22,500 nucleotides of DNA from Neocallimastix lanati (nom. inval.). Lineage: Eukaryota; Neocallimastigomycota; Neocallimastigomycetes; Neocallimastigales; Neocallimastigaceae. The stretch spans positions 1,712,501 through 1,735,000 of the forward strand of contig JACVTC010000001.1 of assembly GCA_016946835.1 (NCBI GenBank), in the 5' to 3' direction. Of the stretch, positions 1 through 9,349 are shown piece by piece. Position 1 is the stretch's first letter, and the number at the start of each line of letters is the position of its first letter. Under the pieces are notes generated by a model. The model ran no database searches. It saw only the letters and a program-made list of their open reading frames with translations, and was not told the DNA's origin. Both the position numbers and the translations under genes were made by a program.

Positions 1-208
1 TTATTCTTTTTTTGTATCTTATTGGAAATAATTTTTTTCTTTTTTTTGAATATCTCAGCAATTTAATTTTAATTAATTGTCTAATATATTTATATTATAG
101 CTATTAATTATATAAAGAAAATATTAATAATGAATAATATATTAAAAAGCACTAATTAATATGCATATATATCTTTAAAAACTAAAAATAAAGAACAATA
201 TGCAATTA

Positions 209-257
<49 letters not shown>

Positions 258-554
258 AGTTCATTATTAATACTACATATAAAATACACGCATTTTTAAT
301 TAATTTATTAATTAAAATTTAATCCAGTTATTTTAATAATTTAATATAAAAATATTGCTATAGCATTTTATGTAATAAAAGAAAAATATTAATAAAAATA
401 TGAAATAAAATAAAATAAAATATTTAATATAGAATTTTTTTATAAATATATCAATATAATATATATAAATATATATATATATAACTATAAAATGAAAAAT
501 TAATAATATTTTTAAAAAGGAATATTGTTACAAATAATAAAAAGAAAGGAAACT
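1..554. other. AT-rich non-coding leader upstream of the first gene
   Basis: No coding signal is visible on either strand. The stretch holds an uninterrupted run of about 43 A at 213-255 and TA-rich runs near 460-482. It should contain the promoter and 5' untranslated region of the gene that starts at 555, but no defined element can be picked out in such AT-rich sequence. An in-frame stop at 513-515 closes the reading frame upstream of the chosen start. Confidence 0.6.
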
Positions 555-2701
555 ATGGAATTAGGTGCTTTAATTAAGAGAAGAAAATCGTCAAGAACGA
601 AACATTTATTTAGAAAATTAAAAGAAAAATATCATAACAGACATCTTGAGTCAAGTGATACAACATTAAATGAGAAAGATAATTCAAATATTGTAATAAA
701 TAATAAAGTACAAGAATTATTTATTAAAAAAGTAGAAGATAGTTTATTTAATAAACTCAATAATAATATACAAGATACTAATAAAAGGTATGAACAAATT
801 ATTAAAATAAATGTAGCCATTCAAAATTCACTTGAAAAGCTTATTAATAGGGAAAATTATACATTTGAAGGTATGAAAAAAACAATAGAAGATCAAAATC
901 ATCAAACAAAGGAAATTAATATTCAAAATAAAATTATTAATCAGCAACAACTTATAATTAAGGAATTAAATTCTAGAAATAAGGATTATGAAACAAGACT
1001 AAAAAAAACAGAAAAAATTTTGAAAGAACATCAAAAAATATTTATGGAAATGAAAAAGAATATTGAAAGTTATAAAAAAATAGATAATATCAATAATAGT
1101 AATTCATTCAGTGAGAAGAAACCGAAAGAATTAGATCAGTCACCGTTTATATTAGAAGAAAATCCTAAATCATTGTCTCGTATTAAATATGAATGTTCAG
1201 AAAAATTTGAACATTATAAACCACAAGAGAAAGATTGTGTAAAACAGGTTATTCAATTACAAAATCAAGAAAATGATGAAACAATAAAAATATATAAAAA
1301 ATATGAAAAAGTTGTAGATATATTAAATCAATATAAGAAATATATAGATATTCCTGTATCAGAATTGATTGAATTAGAGAAACTGTAAAATATTTCAAAC
1401 ATTATGATATTATAAATGTATATAAATATAATAATAATCATTATGCCATAAAAGTTTTTTTTTATTTATTAATATTTTTCTATTGGTTATTATATATATA
1501 TATATATTAGTGATTTATCTAAAAAAAATATAAATACTATAGCTAATGGATTTTCAATATTAAATAATATAAAAAATTTGTAAATTAATATACACTTTTA
1601 TTAACATTTTAATACTAAATATTTATATAATATATTAATTGAATATGGAATTAATCAATGATAAATATATATGTTTCCATATTATAGGAATCTAATGGAT
1701 AATAAATTGTTGCAATTTCCTATAGAGTTAACAAAAATGAAAAATCTTGTTGAAATGTATAAAATACTTTATATACATACACATATACATATATATATTT
1801 ATATTTATATTTTAGATTCATTGAAAAAATATATATATATATTTAATATTTAATAATATATATATATATCAATAGAAATTTGAGTTATAACGATATTATA
1901 ACAATTCCACCATCAATTAAAAATTTAGTCAATTTAGAGAAATTGTAACTTTTTTTTTTTTTTTTTTTTTTTTTTTAACTTTTTAATTTTATTTAATGAT
2001 ATTAATTAATTTATTATTGATATATATATATGTTTATTTTGTACTTTTGTAAATTAAAAGGTCTATATGCAATAATAAATTAATTTCTATTCCTAAAGAG
2101 ATTAGCTATTTAGAGAAACTCTCTTCATTGTAACTTTAAAAATTTTAATACTAATTATTATAATATACTGCTATTATTATATTTTATATTTTCAATTTAT
2201 TATTTAATTAAAATTAAAATATAATAAAAATAAACAATAGGAATCTTAGTAATAATAGAATTAAAAAAATTCCTAATGAATTTTATAATTTAAAGAAATT
2301 AAAATGGGTGTATGTTTAAATAAATAAGTATTAATATGGTAAAACATTATCAAATATTATAAATTAATATCATTATATTTTACGCGCTTGAATTATATAA
2401 TAGGTTTTTAAATAATAATCAAATAGAAGAAATCTCAAAAGATATTCTATCTGAGTTACCAAATATAGAAATATTGTAATTATTTAATTTTGAATTAACA
2501 TTATTTGTTATATATTCTAATTTATATAAATTATTAATAAATAAATATTTTTTAATTGTATATTTAATAATTAAGTTATATTGGAAATAATAAATTTAAA
2601 AATATACCAGTAGAACTTAGAAATTCAAAAAAGATAGTAGGAATGTAATAATTGTTATATAATATATATTTATCTTGTTTAGTAATCCAATCTTACTAAT
2701 T

Positions 2702-2740
<39 letters not shown>

Positions 2741-2800
2741 TTCTTATTTTAATAATACTTTTTTCATTACTAAATAATCAATTTCAGTTGTCTAAAATAA
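555..2800 (+). CDS. Coiled-coil plus leucine-rich-repeat protein, nine exons, 442 aa
   Basis: Exons: 555-1384, 1511-1579, 1688-1756, 1876-1944, 2061-2129, 2241-2309, 2404-2475, 2576-2644, 2788-2800. All eight introns are GT..AG and phase 2, and the total is 1329 nt with no internal stop. I chose ATG 555 because it is the first in-frame ATG after the stop at 513. Residues 1-30 are basic. Residues about 73-175 are a K/E/N/Q-rich probable coiled coil. Residues about 254-277 form the first LRR (IDIPVSELIELEKL). Exons 2-8 then each encode one LRR of 23 residues (24 in exon 7) with the pattern LxLxxNxIxxIPxxIxxLxxL, as in LNLSNNRIKKIPNEF. The last exon adds only four residues and TAA. The LRR half is presumably a protein-binding surface; no catalytic domain is visible and I cannot name an orthologue. 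Read without splicing, exon 1 runs into a stop at 1386, so a single-exon call would miss the LRRs. Confidence 0.8.
1511..2644 (+). repeat. Array of seven LRR-encoding exons, one repeat per exon
   Basis: Six exons are exactly 69 nt and one (2404-2475) is 72 nt. Each begins with the last base of a split codon and ends with the first two bases of the next, so any of them could be duplicated or skipped without breaking frame. Introns between them are 94-119 nt. The encoded units are 23-residue LRRs of the IPxxIxxLxxL type. Exons 2061-2129 (KLISIPKEISYLEKL) and 1876-1944 (IITIPPSIKNLVNLEKL) fit the consensus best. Exon 2 (1511-1579) lacks the Pro, and exon 8 ends in weak consensus (NSKKIVG). Confidence 0.8.
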
Positions 2801-2809
2801 ATAATTGAA

Positions 2810-2840
<31 letters not shown>

Positions 2841-4127
2841 ATAGTAATTAAAATAAAGTATGAATTAATAAATATTACATTATTTCATTTAATAATAACT
2901 AATAATTAAAAGAATTATTATTAATTTATTTTGTAATAATTGTAAAATTATTAGAATTATTTTATGTATAATCATTATTAACATGTAATATTAATATTTG
3001 TTAGTATTATTTCATATATAATATATAGTAATTATTAACGAAGTAATAAAAATTAAATATATAAATAGCTAAAAAATAATTTTATCATTAAAATAATTAA
3101 TTATTTAAATTGTAATTTATATCAATTAAATATTTTAAATAATAAATCAAAATTATATAATACTTTTTTATTAAAAAAAAATAAATATAAAAATTAAATT
3201 ATTTTAATAAATAAACAGATATTATAATCTTATATATAAATATTTAATTATTAGAATAGATCTTTTTCCATGATTTTTATCATTATTAATTTTTTATTTT
3301 TTTATTTTTTTATTTTTTTATTTTTTATTTTTTTATTTTTTTATTTTTTTTTTTTTTTATTTTTTTATTTTTTATTTTTTTATTTTTTAATCTTAATTTT
3401 TAATTTTTAATTTTTTATTTTTTATTTATTTGGTTTATTTTTTATCATTATTGTTATTATTATTTTATTATTTTGTTGTAAATTATTTTATTTTATTTTA
3501 TTTTTTTTTTATTATTTTTTTATTTTTTTATTTTTTATTTTATTTTATTTTATTTTGTTTTGCTTTATTTTATTTTGTTTTGCTTTATTTTGTTTTATTT
3601 TGTTTTAATTTAATTTAATTTATTTTTATTGTTATTTTATGTTATTTTTTTTCTGTCTTATTATTTTATTGTTTTATTATTTTGTTTTGTTTTATTTTTA
3701 TGTTATATTATTATTATTATTATTTCTGTCTTATTATTTTATTATTTTGTTTTATTTTATTTTATTTTATTTTATTTTATGTTATTATTATTATTATTAT
3801 TATTTAATTTTTATTAATATTATGTAATTATTTTTATTTACTATTTTTATTTTTTAAATTTTTAATAGATTTAGTAAAAAGACAAATAAAATGTTTTACA
3901 TTATACTATTAAGTATAATGCAAAAGAAATATAATATTTTTTGTTTGTTTGTTTTAGTTTTTTATTATTTTTTTTTTTTTTTTTTTTTTTTTTAATTACT
4001 CTATTATTTATATGAATTTTTTAATTAATTTTTATTAGTATATTAATATATAATTTATATTATAATTATGGTCTATAATGAAAAATTAATTTAAAAAAAA
4101 AAAAAATAAAAAAAAAATTTTTTTTTT
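2801..4127. repeat. Low-complexity spacer between convergent genes, T-rich on the plus strand
   Basis: This stretch lies between the 3' ends of the LRR gene and the CRAL-TRIO gene. It starts with an AAAT run (about 2809-2841). From about 3256 to 3850 the plus strand is almost only T with regularly spaced A and few G or C, as TTTTTTA and TTTTA units. A duplicated unit of about 73 bp is marked by TTTCTGTCTTATTATTTTA at 3650 and 3723. A T tract lies near 3967-3992. Open frames here translate to Phe/Leu/Tyr strings and are composition artefacts. I see no gene. Confidence 0.8.
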
Positions 4128-5616
4128 TTAAATAACTTGTATTATTGATTTTGATGAATTTGGACGTAAACCTAAGAATATATATATTTCTCTACGGAAT
4201 TTATATAGATATTTCCAGAAAGAGGAATAGACACGATAGCGATTTCTTGGATAAATCAGATGAGTTAAGAGGGTATAAGATGCAAAGAGAATTAATAGTG
4301 TTATTGAATCTTTAAATGGATTATAATATTTTGGAATACATGATTTTAAAGTATGTTGTACTAAGGAATTAATATCTTCTAGTGATATTGATCCATTATT
4401 ATTTGATCTATCAAATATGGAAGACTGACGTTGATGACAGGATGACGTGGTTGATGGTGAAGTTGGATAAGCTGAATATGTATTATGATAGTTAGATGGT
4501 GAATCTGATATATAATTGATGGTGGAAGGGGATACTAAAGTAGCAGATGTTACTGATGAAGAAGAAGAGGATGTGGAATCGGTAGCTTGTATCATATCAT
4601 TTGGAATATTATCAATTGGGTTATTGTTATCGGTTCCAGACATATTCTTACTACTAGTAATAAAGAATGATAAGTAATTAAAGGATGGAGGTATGCTGCT
4701 TTCATCTGAGAATTTTTTAATCCATCGACTTAAAATTAATTCAAAGTATATACTGGTACAACGAACACGTCTAATATAGATATAGAACGGCATAATTATA
4801 TAACGTATAATTGAATATATTAGTAACTTCGCTGAAAATGATGGAGTTTTAACCATTTTACTATTCTTCATATTGCTTTCCTTTATACTTAAGTTAATTG
4901 GATGATAGGAAATATTTAATACTGATTCATCTTCATATAAACAATTGTCTTTTTTTATTGGATATATAGAATTATTTTTAATAGATGATGCATTATTAAA
5001 TGTTAAAGGAGGAACAGAAGGTCTTTGCTCAATAATATATTCAGGTTTTTGAATAATTTCCTCGGTAATTTCTTTAATTTCATTATCATCACTACAAGCA
5101 TCAAACCATTTATCTTCATTATCAATATTAATTTCATGGCTTTTCGATTCAACATTTAATTCTTCTGGGTCTAGTAAATGTAATGGAATTGAGGTGAGAT
5201 TTTGCTTTTTGCAGAATTTTTCATATAATGAACAAGTATGAAAATTATATTTATAATGATTATTTCCACCAAATTCTGATATATTTAAATAAATAAATTT
5301 ATTAAAAGAAAAATAAAAATAAAAAAAAAATAAAAAATTAAAAAAAAAAATATAAAAAAAGGATAGAATATAAAAAATATATTTAAAATTTAAGTAATAT
5401 TATATAAGAAAAAAGAATAAATAATAATTTTAAATAATAATAATAATAATAACAAGATCCAACATAAATATAATTTATAGCTAATGATTATAATTTTGAT
5501 ATACTTACCAACTAGCAATTCATCAGGATCAATATAATCAAAAATTTCATTTTTCTTTAAAAATAGCATATTTTTTGTAATGGATTCTGATAACATTTGT
5601 TTAACCATACCCCATA

Positions 5617-5648
<32 letters not shown>

Positions 5649-6627
5649 TTAGTATAATAATTATAATGGTATATATATATAACGGATTTAATTTTTGCAT
5701 TAGAAATTTTTTCATTTTCATTTCTTCCTTTTTATATTTTTACAAGACTATATATATTTACCAGCATGAATCCAACGATAATTGAGAATATATAACGTTT
5801 CAGTAATATATGGATAATGATTAATAAATATTTTTATTAAACTTGGAAATATTTCATAATTCTGTTTTAATAATTATTTAAAAAATAAAATATTAATATA
5901 TATACTAAAAAATAATCATCTATTTTGAATTAATAAAAAAAAAATAATATATATATATATATATTTTATAGTTTTGTTTATTTACCAAAGAAGACATTTT
6001 TAAATTATCTAAATCAAGAATAATACTAATTTGAGTTTGAATATCCCATTGTTTAGTATTTTTCTTATTATTAATAACTGAGTTTTCAATACTATTCGAA
6101 TTCTTTTTATTTTCTTCTCTTATTAACTTTTGAGCTAATTCTAATATAAATATCATATATTTTTTTAAACTTTCAATATCTCCATTTCCATTGTAATGAT
6201 TTAAATTCACTATACCAATAGGTCTTCCTAACTTATCTCTACCACAAAAATAAATAAGACCATTTAATAAATAATCATAGGAATTAGTATTTAATTCAAA
6301 AGAATCATAAGTATTATTAAAAACATCTTCATCTAATAACCAAGTTAAATGGTCAATAATATCTTCTTTAGTTTTGGGTATTGTAAATTTATTTTTTCTA
6401 TAAAATCGATAAATGAATGCTATTCGCATATGTATAAATAAATATATATTTAATATAATGGAATATTTATTAAAAATAACAATGTTTATAAGTTAATTAC
6501 TATTACCTTCATCCATTAAAACCGAGGAAAATCTTAATAATACTTGTTCTGATAAGTTTGATTCATTTTTTAAATAAGAAAAAACTTCTTTTTGTATACA
6601 TATTATATCATTCTTATATATTTCCAT
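4128..6627 (-). CDS. CRAL-TRIO (Sec14-like) domain protein, five exons, 637 aa
   Basis: Minus-strand exons: 6627-6507, 6419-5986, 5861-5762, 5619-5509, 5275-4128; 1914 nt with intact frame. The CRAL-TRIO family binds phosphatidylinositol, phosphatidylcholine or other hydrophobic ligands and often transfers lipid between membranes. Residues 23-75 resemble the CRAL-TRIO N-terminal helical region (QVLLRFSS, then DIIDHLTWLL). The lipid-binding domain covers about 85-260: DKLGRPIGIVNLNHY, a central I/L-D-LDNLKMSSL strand, NYEIFPSLIKIFINHYP, LWGMVKQML, and the terminal signature IDPDELLVEFGG at about 248-259, which is formed only after the last intron is removed. The tail of about 378 residues has an acidic part, a basic hydrophobic stretch (about 404-425), a Ser/Thr-rich stretch (about 489-535) and a likely transmembrane segment (about 579-597) followed by a basic end. 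The tail suggests membrane anchoring, which is inference. The start is the first ATG giving a complete N-terminal region. Ligand unknown. Confidence 0.85.
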
Positions 6628-6739
6628 AATTTAATTTTATATTATTTTCTTAAATATCTTTTTACTGAATTATTTTTTTAAAATTTAAATATTATTTTGT
6701 AATTTAATGACTCTATGTCTATATTTATCAAAAATATTA

Positions 6740-6771
<32 letters not shown>

Positions 6772-7760
6772 TTTTAAACTCCCTTTTAATTTTTTAAATT
6801 TTATATGTATTAAATTTCAAATCAGAATTATTTGAAATTTTCTTATAAATGAAAGTATGTTTAAAACTTATTAAATTATTTATTATTAATAAACTTTATA
6901 TTTTGCTTATTTTCTCTCTTTTTTTTTTTTTATCAATAATTGATATAAATTAAGAGATTTTAACAAATCATTAAATTGTTTATTATTAATAATCTTTATA
7001 TTTGTTTATACTTTTTTCTTTCTTTTATCAATATTCGATATAAAATAAGAGATTCTAATAAATTATAAATTTAAATATATATAAAAATAAAATAATAGTA
7101 TAATAATTGTTGTTATGTGGATCTCTATAACGCATAATATAAATTATATAATATTTATCAATAATTTTTATTCTTAATTTTTTTTTTTTCTATCTTTACT
7201 TAATGATAAATATAAAATATTCCTTAAAAACAATATTTATATAGTATTATTTCATTTTTATATTATTAAATCTTTTTTATTTGAATAATATATTTGATAA
7301 TAAAATATTTTTCCTTTACTTTTATAACATATATTATTCTATTTTGATAAAGATTCTTATTTGAACTTTATTATTATTTTATTTCATTTATCTTTACTTT
7401 TTCTTATTTTATTTGTTTAATTTATTATTATATTTTTATATTTGCTATTATTTTTAATAATTATGTCCTTTATCACTTTTCTTTTAATTCTCTAATTATT
7501 GTCAAATTACAAAAATATATATTTAATATATTACAATTAAATACAATATATATTAATATATTATATATATATTATTTTTTATTTATTAATAATATTTTAT
7601 TTATTTTAGATTTGAATAAACTTTATATTTAATATTTTATATTACAATAATATATAAAAAATAAAGAACTTTAATTAAGTAAAAATTTAATCATTAATAC
7701 GTTACATCATAATTACATTGTTTTGTGTATAATAATTTTCTATTATAATTATAAAATGGA
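6628..7760. other. Intergenic AT-rich DNA upstream of the CRAL-TRIO gene
   Basis: It contains the probable promoter side of the minus-strand gene, an AAT run near 6740-6766 and the tandem duplication listed separately (6871-7065). From 7066 to 7760 I see only TA-rich sequence with short T tracts and no coding frame worth keeping. Confidence 0.6.
6871..7065. repeat. Tandem direct duplication of a unit of about 100 bp
   Basis: Unit 1 (6871-6970) and unit 2 (6971 to about 7065) share, in order, TTAAATT(A/G)TTTATTATTAATAA, CTTTATATTT, a T-rich tract, TTATCAATA, GATATAAA and TAAGAGATT(T/C)TAA. They differ by substitutions and a shorter T tract in unit 2. The order of the matching blocks is conserved, so this is a real duplication and not shared composition. 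Confidence 0.65.
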
Positions 7761-7764
7761 GAGT

Positions 7765-7787
7765 TGCATTTCGCCAAGTGGCGTATT
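7765..7787. repeat. 23-bp GC-richer motif, copy 1
   Basis: Reads TGCATTTC, five variable bases, then GTGGCGTATT. The middle makes a perfect CGCCA-AG-TGGCG dyad. It matches copy 2 (8114-8136) at 20 of 23 positions in the same orientation. The half-motif TGCATTTC also recurs alone at 7798-7805 and 7813-7820. Confidence 0.65.
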
Positions 7788-7887
7788 ATTATAATATTGC
7801 ATTTCATTAGTTTGCATTTCAGCAATTGAAAATTATTATGAATAAATAAATAAATAAATTTTTTTTTTTTTTTTTTTTTTTATTTTT

Positions 7888-8160
7888 GGTGTGTATCGCC
7901 TTTGGTTTCAGTCCCCCCTCAGGATAAGAGGGAATATTGAGGTAGTCACGCACTTTCTTTGTATATAGGCATAATTGTCCCTACTGAACGACCTTACTGA
8001 GTGTTTCAGTTTTGGCGCTTTGACATGCATATTATTGCTTAGAATTTTACCAGTACTACTGCTTCTCCAGTTGGCAATTTTCCCTTGAAGCAAGGCGAAT
8101 CTAGTGTATATTGTGCATTTCTCAACGTGGCGTATTTTATGTGGCTTGCTTCTTTGTAAT
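7888..8160. other. GC-richer island of unknown nature next to a T tract
   Basis: This stretch has clearly more G and C than its surroundings and few homopolymers. It has local dyads: CCCTC/GAGGG at about 7916-7932 and ACTGAA/TTCAGT at about 7983-8010. On the plus strand it is preceded by a T tract (about 7859-7881). Read on the minus strand it is therefore a GC-richer body followed by poly(A), as in a retroposed RNA or SINE. The only frame of note is a 61-residue minus ORF (8093-7908), which matches no family I know. Candidates are a non-coding RNA gene, a SINE or retropseudogene, or the remains of another mobile element. I found no convincing tRNA A or B boxes. Confidence 0.45.
8114..8136. 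repeat. 23-bp GC-richer motif, copy 2
   Basis: Same orientation and same internal spacing as the copy at 7765-7787 (TGCATTTC, five bases, GTGGCGTATT), 349 bp further on. It sits at the upper edge of the GC-richer island, so copies 1 and 2 bracket the island and its T tract. Confidence 0.65.
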
Positions 8161-8340
8161 TAAATAAATATTACTATTCTTTTTTTTATATATAATTTAT
8201 TAATATTCAATTATAAATAATTTTTTAAAAAAAATATATATATTATTATTATTTCTTTTGAAATAAAAATTATTTATATATTTATTTATGATTGTATAGA
8301 ATATCTTAAAAATGTATGGCTTCATTTTAAAATATTAATA

Positions 8341-8359
8341 AGCCACATTGTGAAATGCA
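8341..8359. repeat. Inverted third copy of the GC-richer motif
   Basis: Read on the minus strand, it has TGCATTTC, five bases, then GTGGCT. It is thus an inverted partner of 8114-8136, with about 200 bp of AT-rich sequence between the two. The flank after it (8360-8450) is also GC-richer than the background and holds no gene I can recognise. Confidence 0.55.
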
Positions 8360-8504
8360 CGATCTATCCCCAAGCTAAGCAAGTATAATCTAACCTATAG
8401 AGTTTCGTATTAACTCCCTGGTTCAATCTTTTTAAAATAAGTAGAGAGTAAGATGTTTAATTAATATATATCATACGTACTAATGTTAAGAATTCAATAG
8501 AATT

Positions 8505-8673
8505 TATATTTTAAATTTAAATAAAATTGTATGTTTTATTAAAAGATATATTTTAAATTTAAAAATTATATGTTTTATTAAAAGATATATTTTAAATTTA
8601 TTTAAATAAAATTATATGTTTTATTAAAAGATATATTTTAAGTTTAAATAAAATTATATGTTTTATTAAAAAA
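8505..8673. repeat. Tandem repeat, four copies of a 40-48-bp unit
   Basis: The unit is ATATTTTAAATTTAA(ATAAA) followed by TTATATGTTTTATTAAAAGAT. Copies run roughly 8505-8545, 8546-8586, 8587-8632 and 8633-8673. The TATGTTTTATTAAAA core is identical in all four, and the A/T-only linker varies in length. Confidence 0.7.
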
Positions 8674-8687
8674 TATTTAAAAGGTAG

Positions 8688-8722
8688 ATATGTCTATATA
8701 GTAATATACTATATAGATATAT
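8688..8722. repeat. Long perfect-stem inverted repeat (hairpin)
   Basis: TCTATATAGT at 8693-8702 and ACTATATAGA at 8708-8717 are perfect reverse complements around a 5-nt centre (AATAT). Pairing extends outward to 8688/8722 with one G-T pair, giving a 15-bp stem. It follows the tandem repeat directly and has no T run after it. Confidence 0.55.
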
Positions 8723-9299
8723 AGTAAATATATTTAAATAATTTGGTTTAATAAAAATTTATTTATAATTAACTTTAATAATTAAAGTTATTTGATTAAT
8801 TTGATTTATAATAATTTCTTTTTATTTAATAATGAAATATCTATTAATATTACTATTAAAGTAATTTTATAATAACTTTACAAAGAACATAAAAGATTTA
8901 TTTGTATATCTTCCTATTATACTCATAAGTTTAAAAGGAAGATGTAAAAATATATAAATAATATTTTATTAATATAAAATATTAAGATAATAACAATATA
9001 GATATGTTTAAAATATTTAATATAACTAAATAAATTTAATTTATAATTATATAATTAACTTGAATAATTGAAAATAATATAGATATATTGTAAGCATATA
9101 TATAAGCATAATTACATACACGTGACATCCTATAATGATAATTGAAATTTATTATTAATTTAAATCTTATTTATTAATATTCTCACAATTATTAAGCCTG
9201 AGATAATTCTTTAAATATTAAATAAGAATTTATATTAATTATTAATTATTTAAATATATATTATTTAAATAAATAATATTTTTAATTATTGAAATGTTA

Positions 9300-9338
9300 A
9301 TAACTGAAATTGAGATTTTAATTCAGTTATAATCTCAA
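9300..9338. repeat. Two interleaved inverted repeats
   Basis: ATAACTGAA (9300-9308) pairs with TTCAGTTAT (9322-9330), and TTGAGATT (9310-9317) pairs with AATCTCAA (9331-9338). The arms alternate, so only one hairpin can form at a time. They lie on the low-coordinate side of the decayed retroelement, but no link to its terminal repeat is shown. Confidence 0.5.
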
Positions 9339-9349
9339 CTCCAATATAA

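Noticed and set aside
632-820. 62-residue minus ORF antisense to the coiled-coil exon
   Set aside because: Shadow of a Lys/Asn/Glu-rich coding strand; no independent support.
3430-3827. Three Phe/Leu/Tyr-rich plus ORFs that look like membrane peptides
   Set aside because: Overlapping frames in T-rich low-complexity DNA; hydrophobicity comes from TTT/TTA/TAT codons alone.
7908-8093. 61-residue minus ORF in the GC-richer island
   Set aside because: No recognisable domain. Stop scarcity is explained by the higher GC content, and the start is not supported. Kept only as part of the island description.
8340-8435. Possible tRNA gene, because of a GGTTCAATC B-box-like string near 8420 and AAGCTAAGCAAG upstream
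   Set aside because: No 7-bp acceptor stem, anticodon stem or proper A box could be folded around them.
8505-8673. CRISPR-like array
   Set aside because: Units are directly tandem with A/T-only linkers, no unique spacers, in a eukaryotic context.
9300-9338. H-type RNA pseudoknot
   Set aside because: The arms are in pseudoknot order, but there is no linker between the third and fourth arms to span a 9-bp stem, so both stems cannot form fully together.
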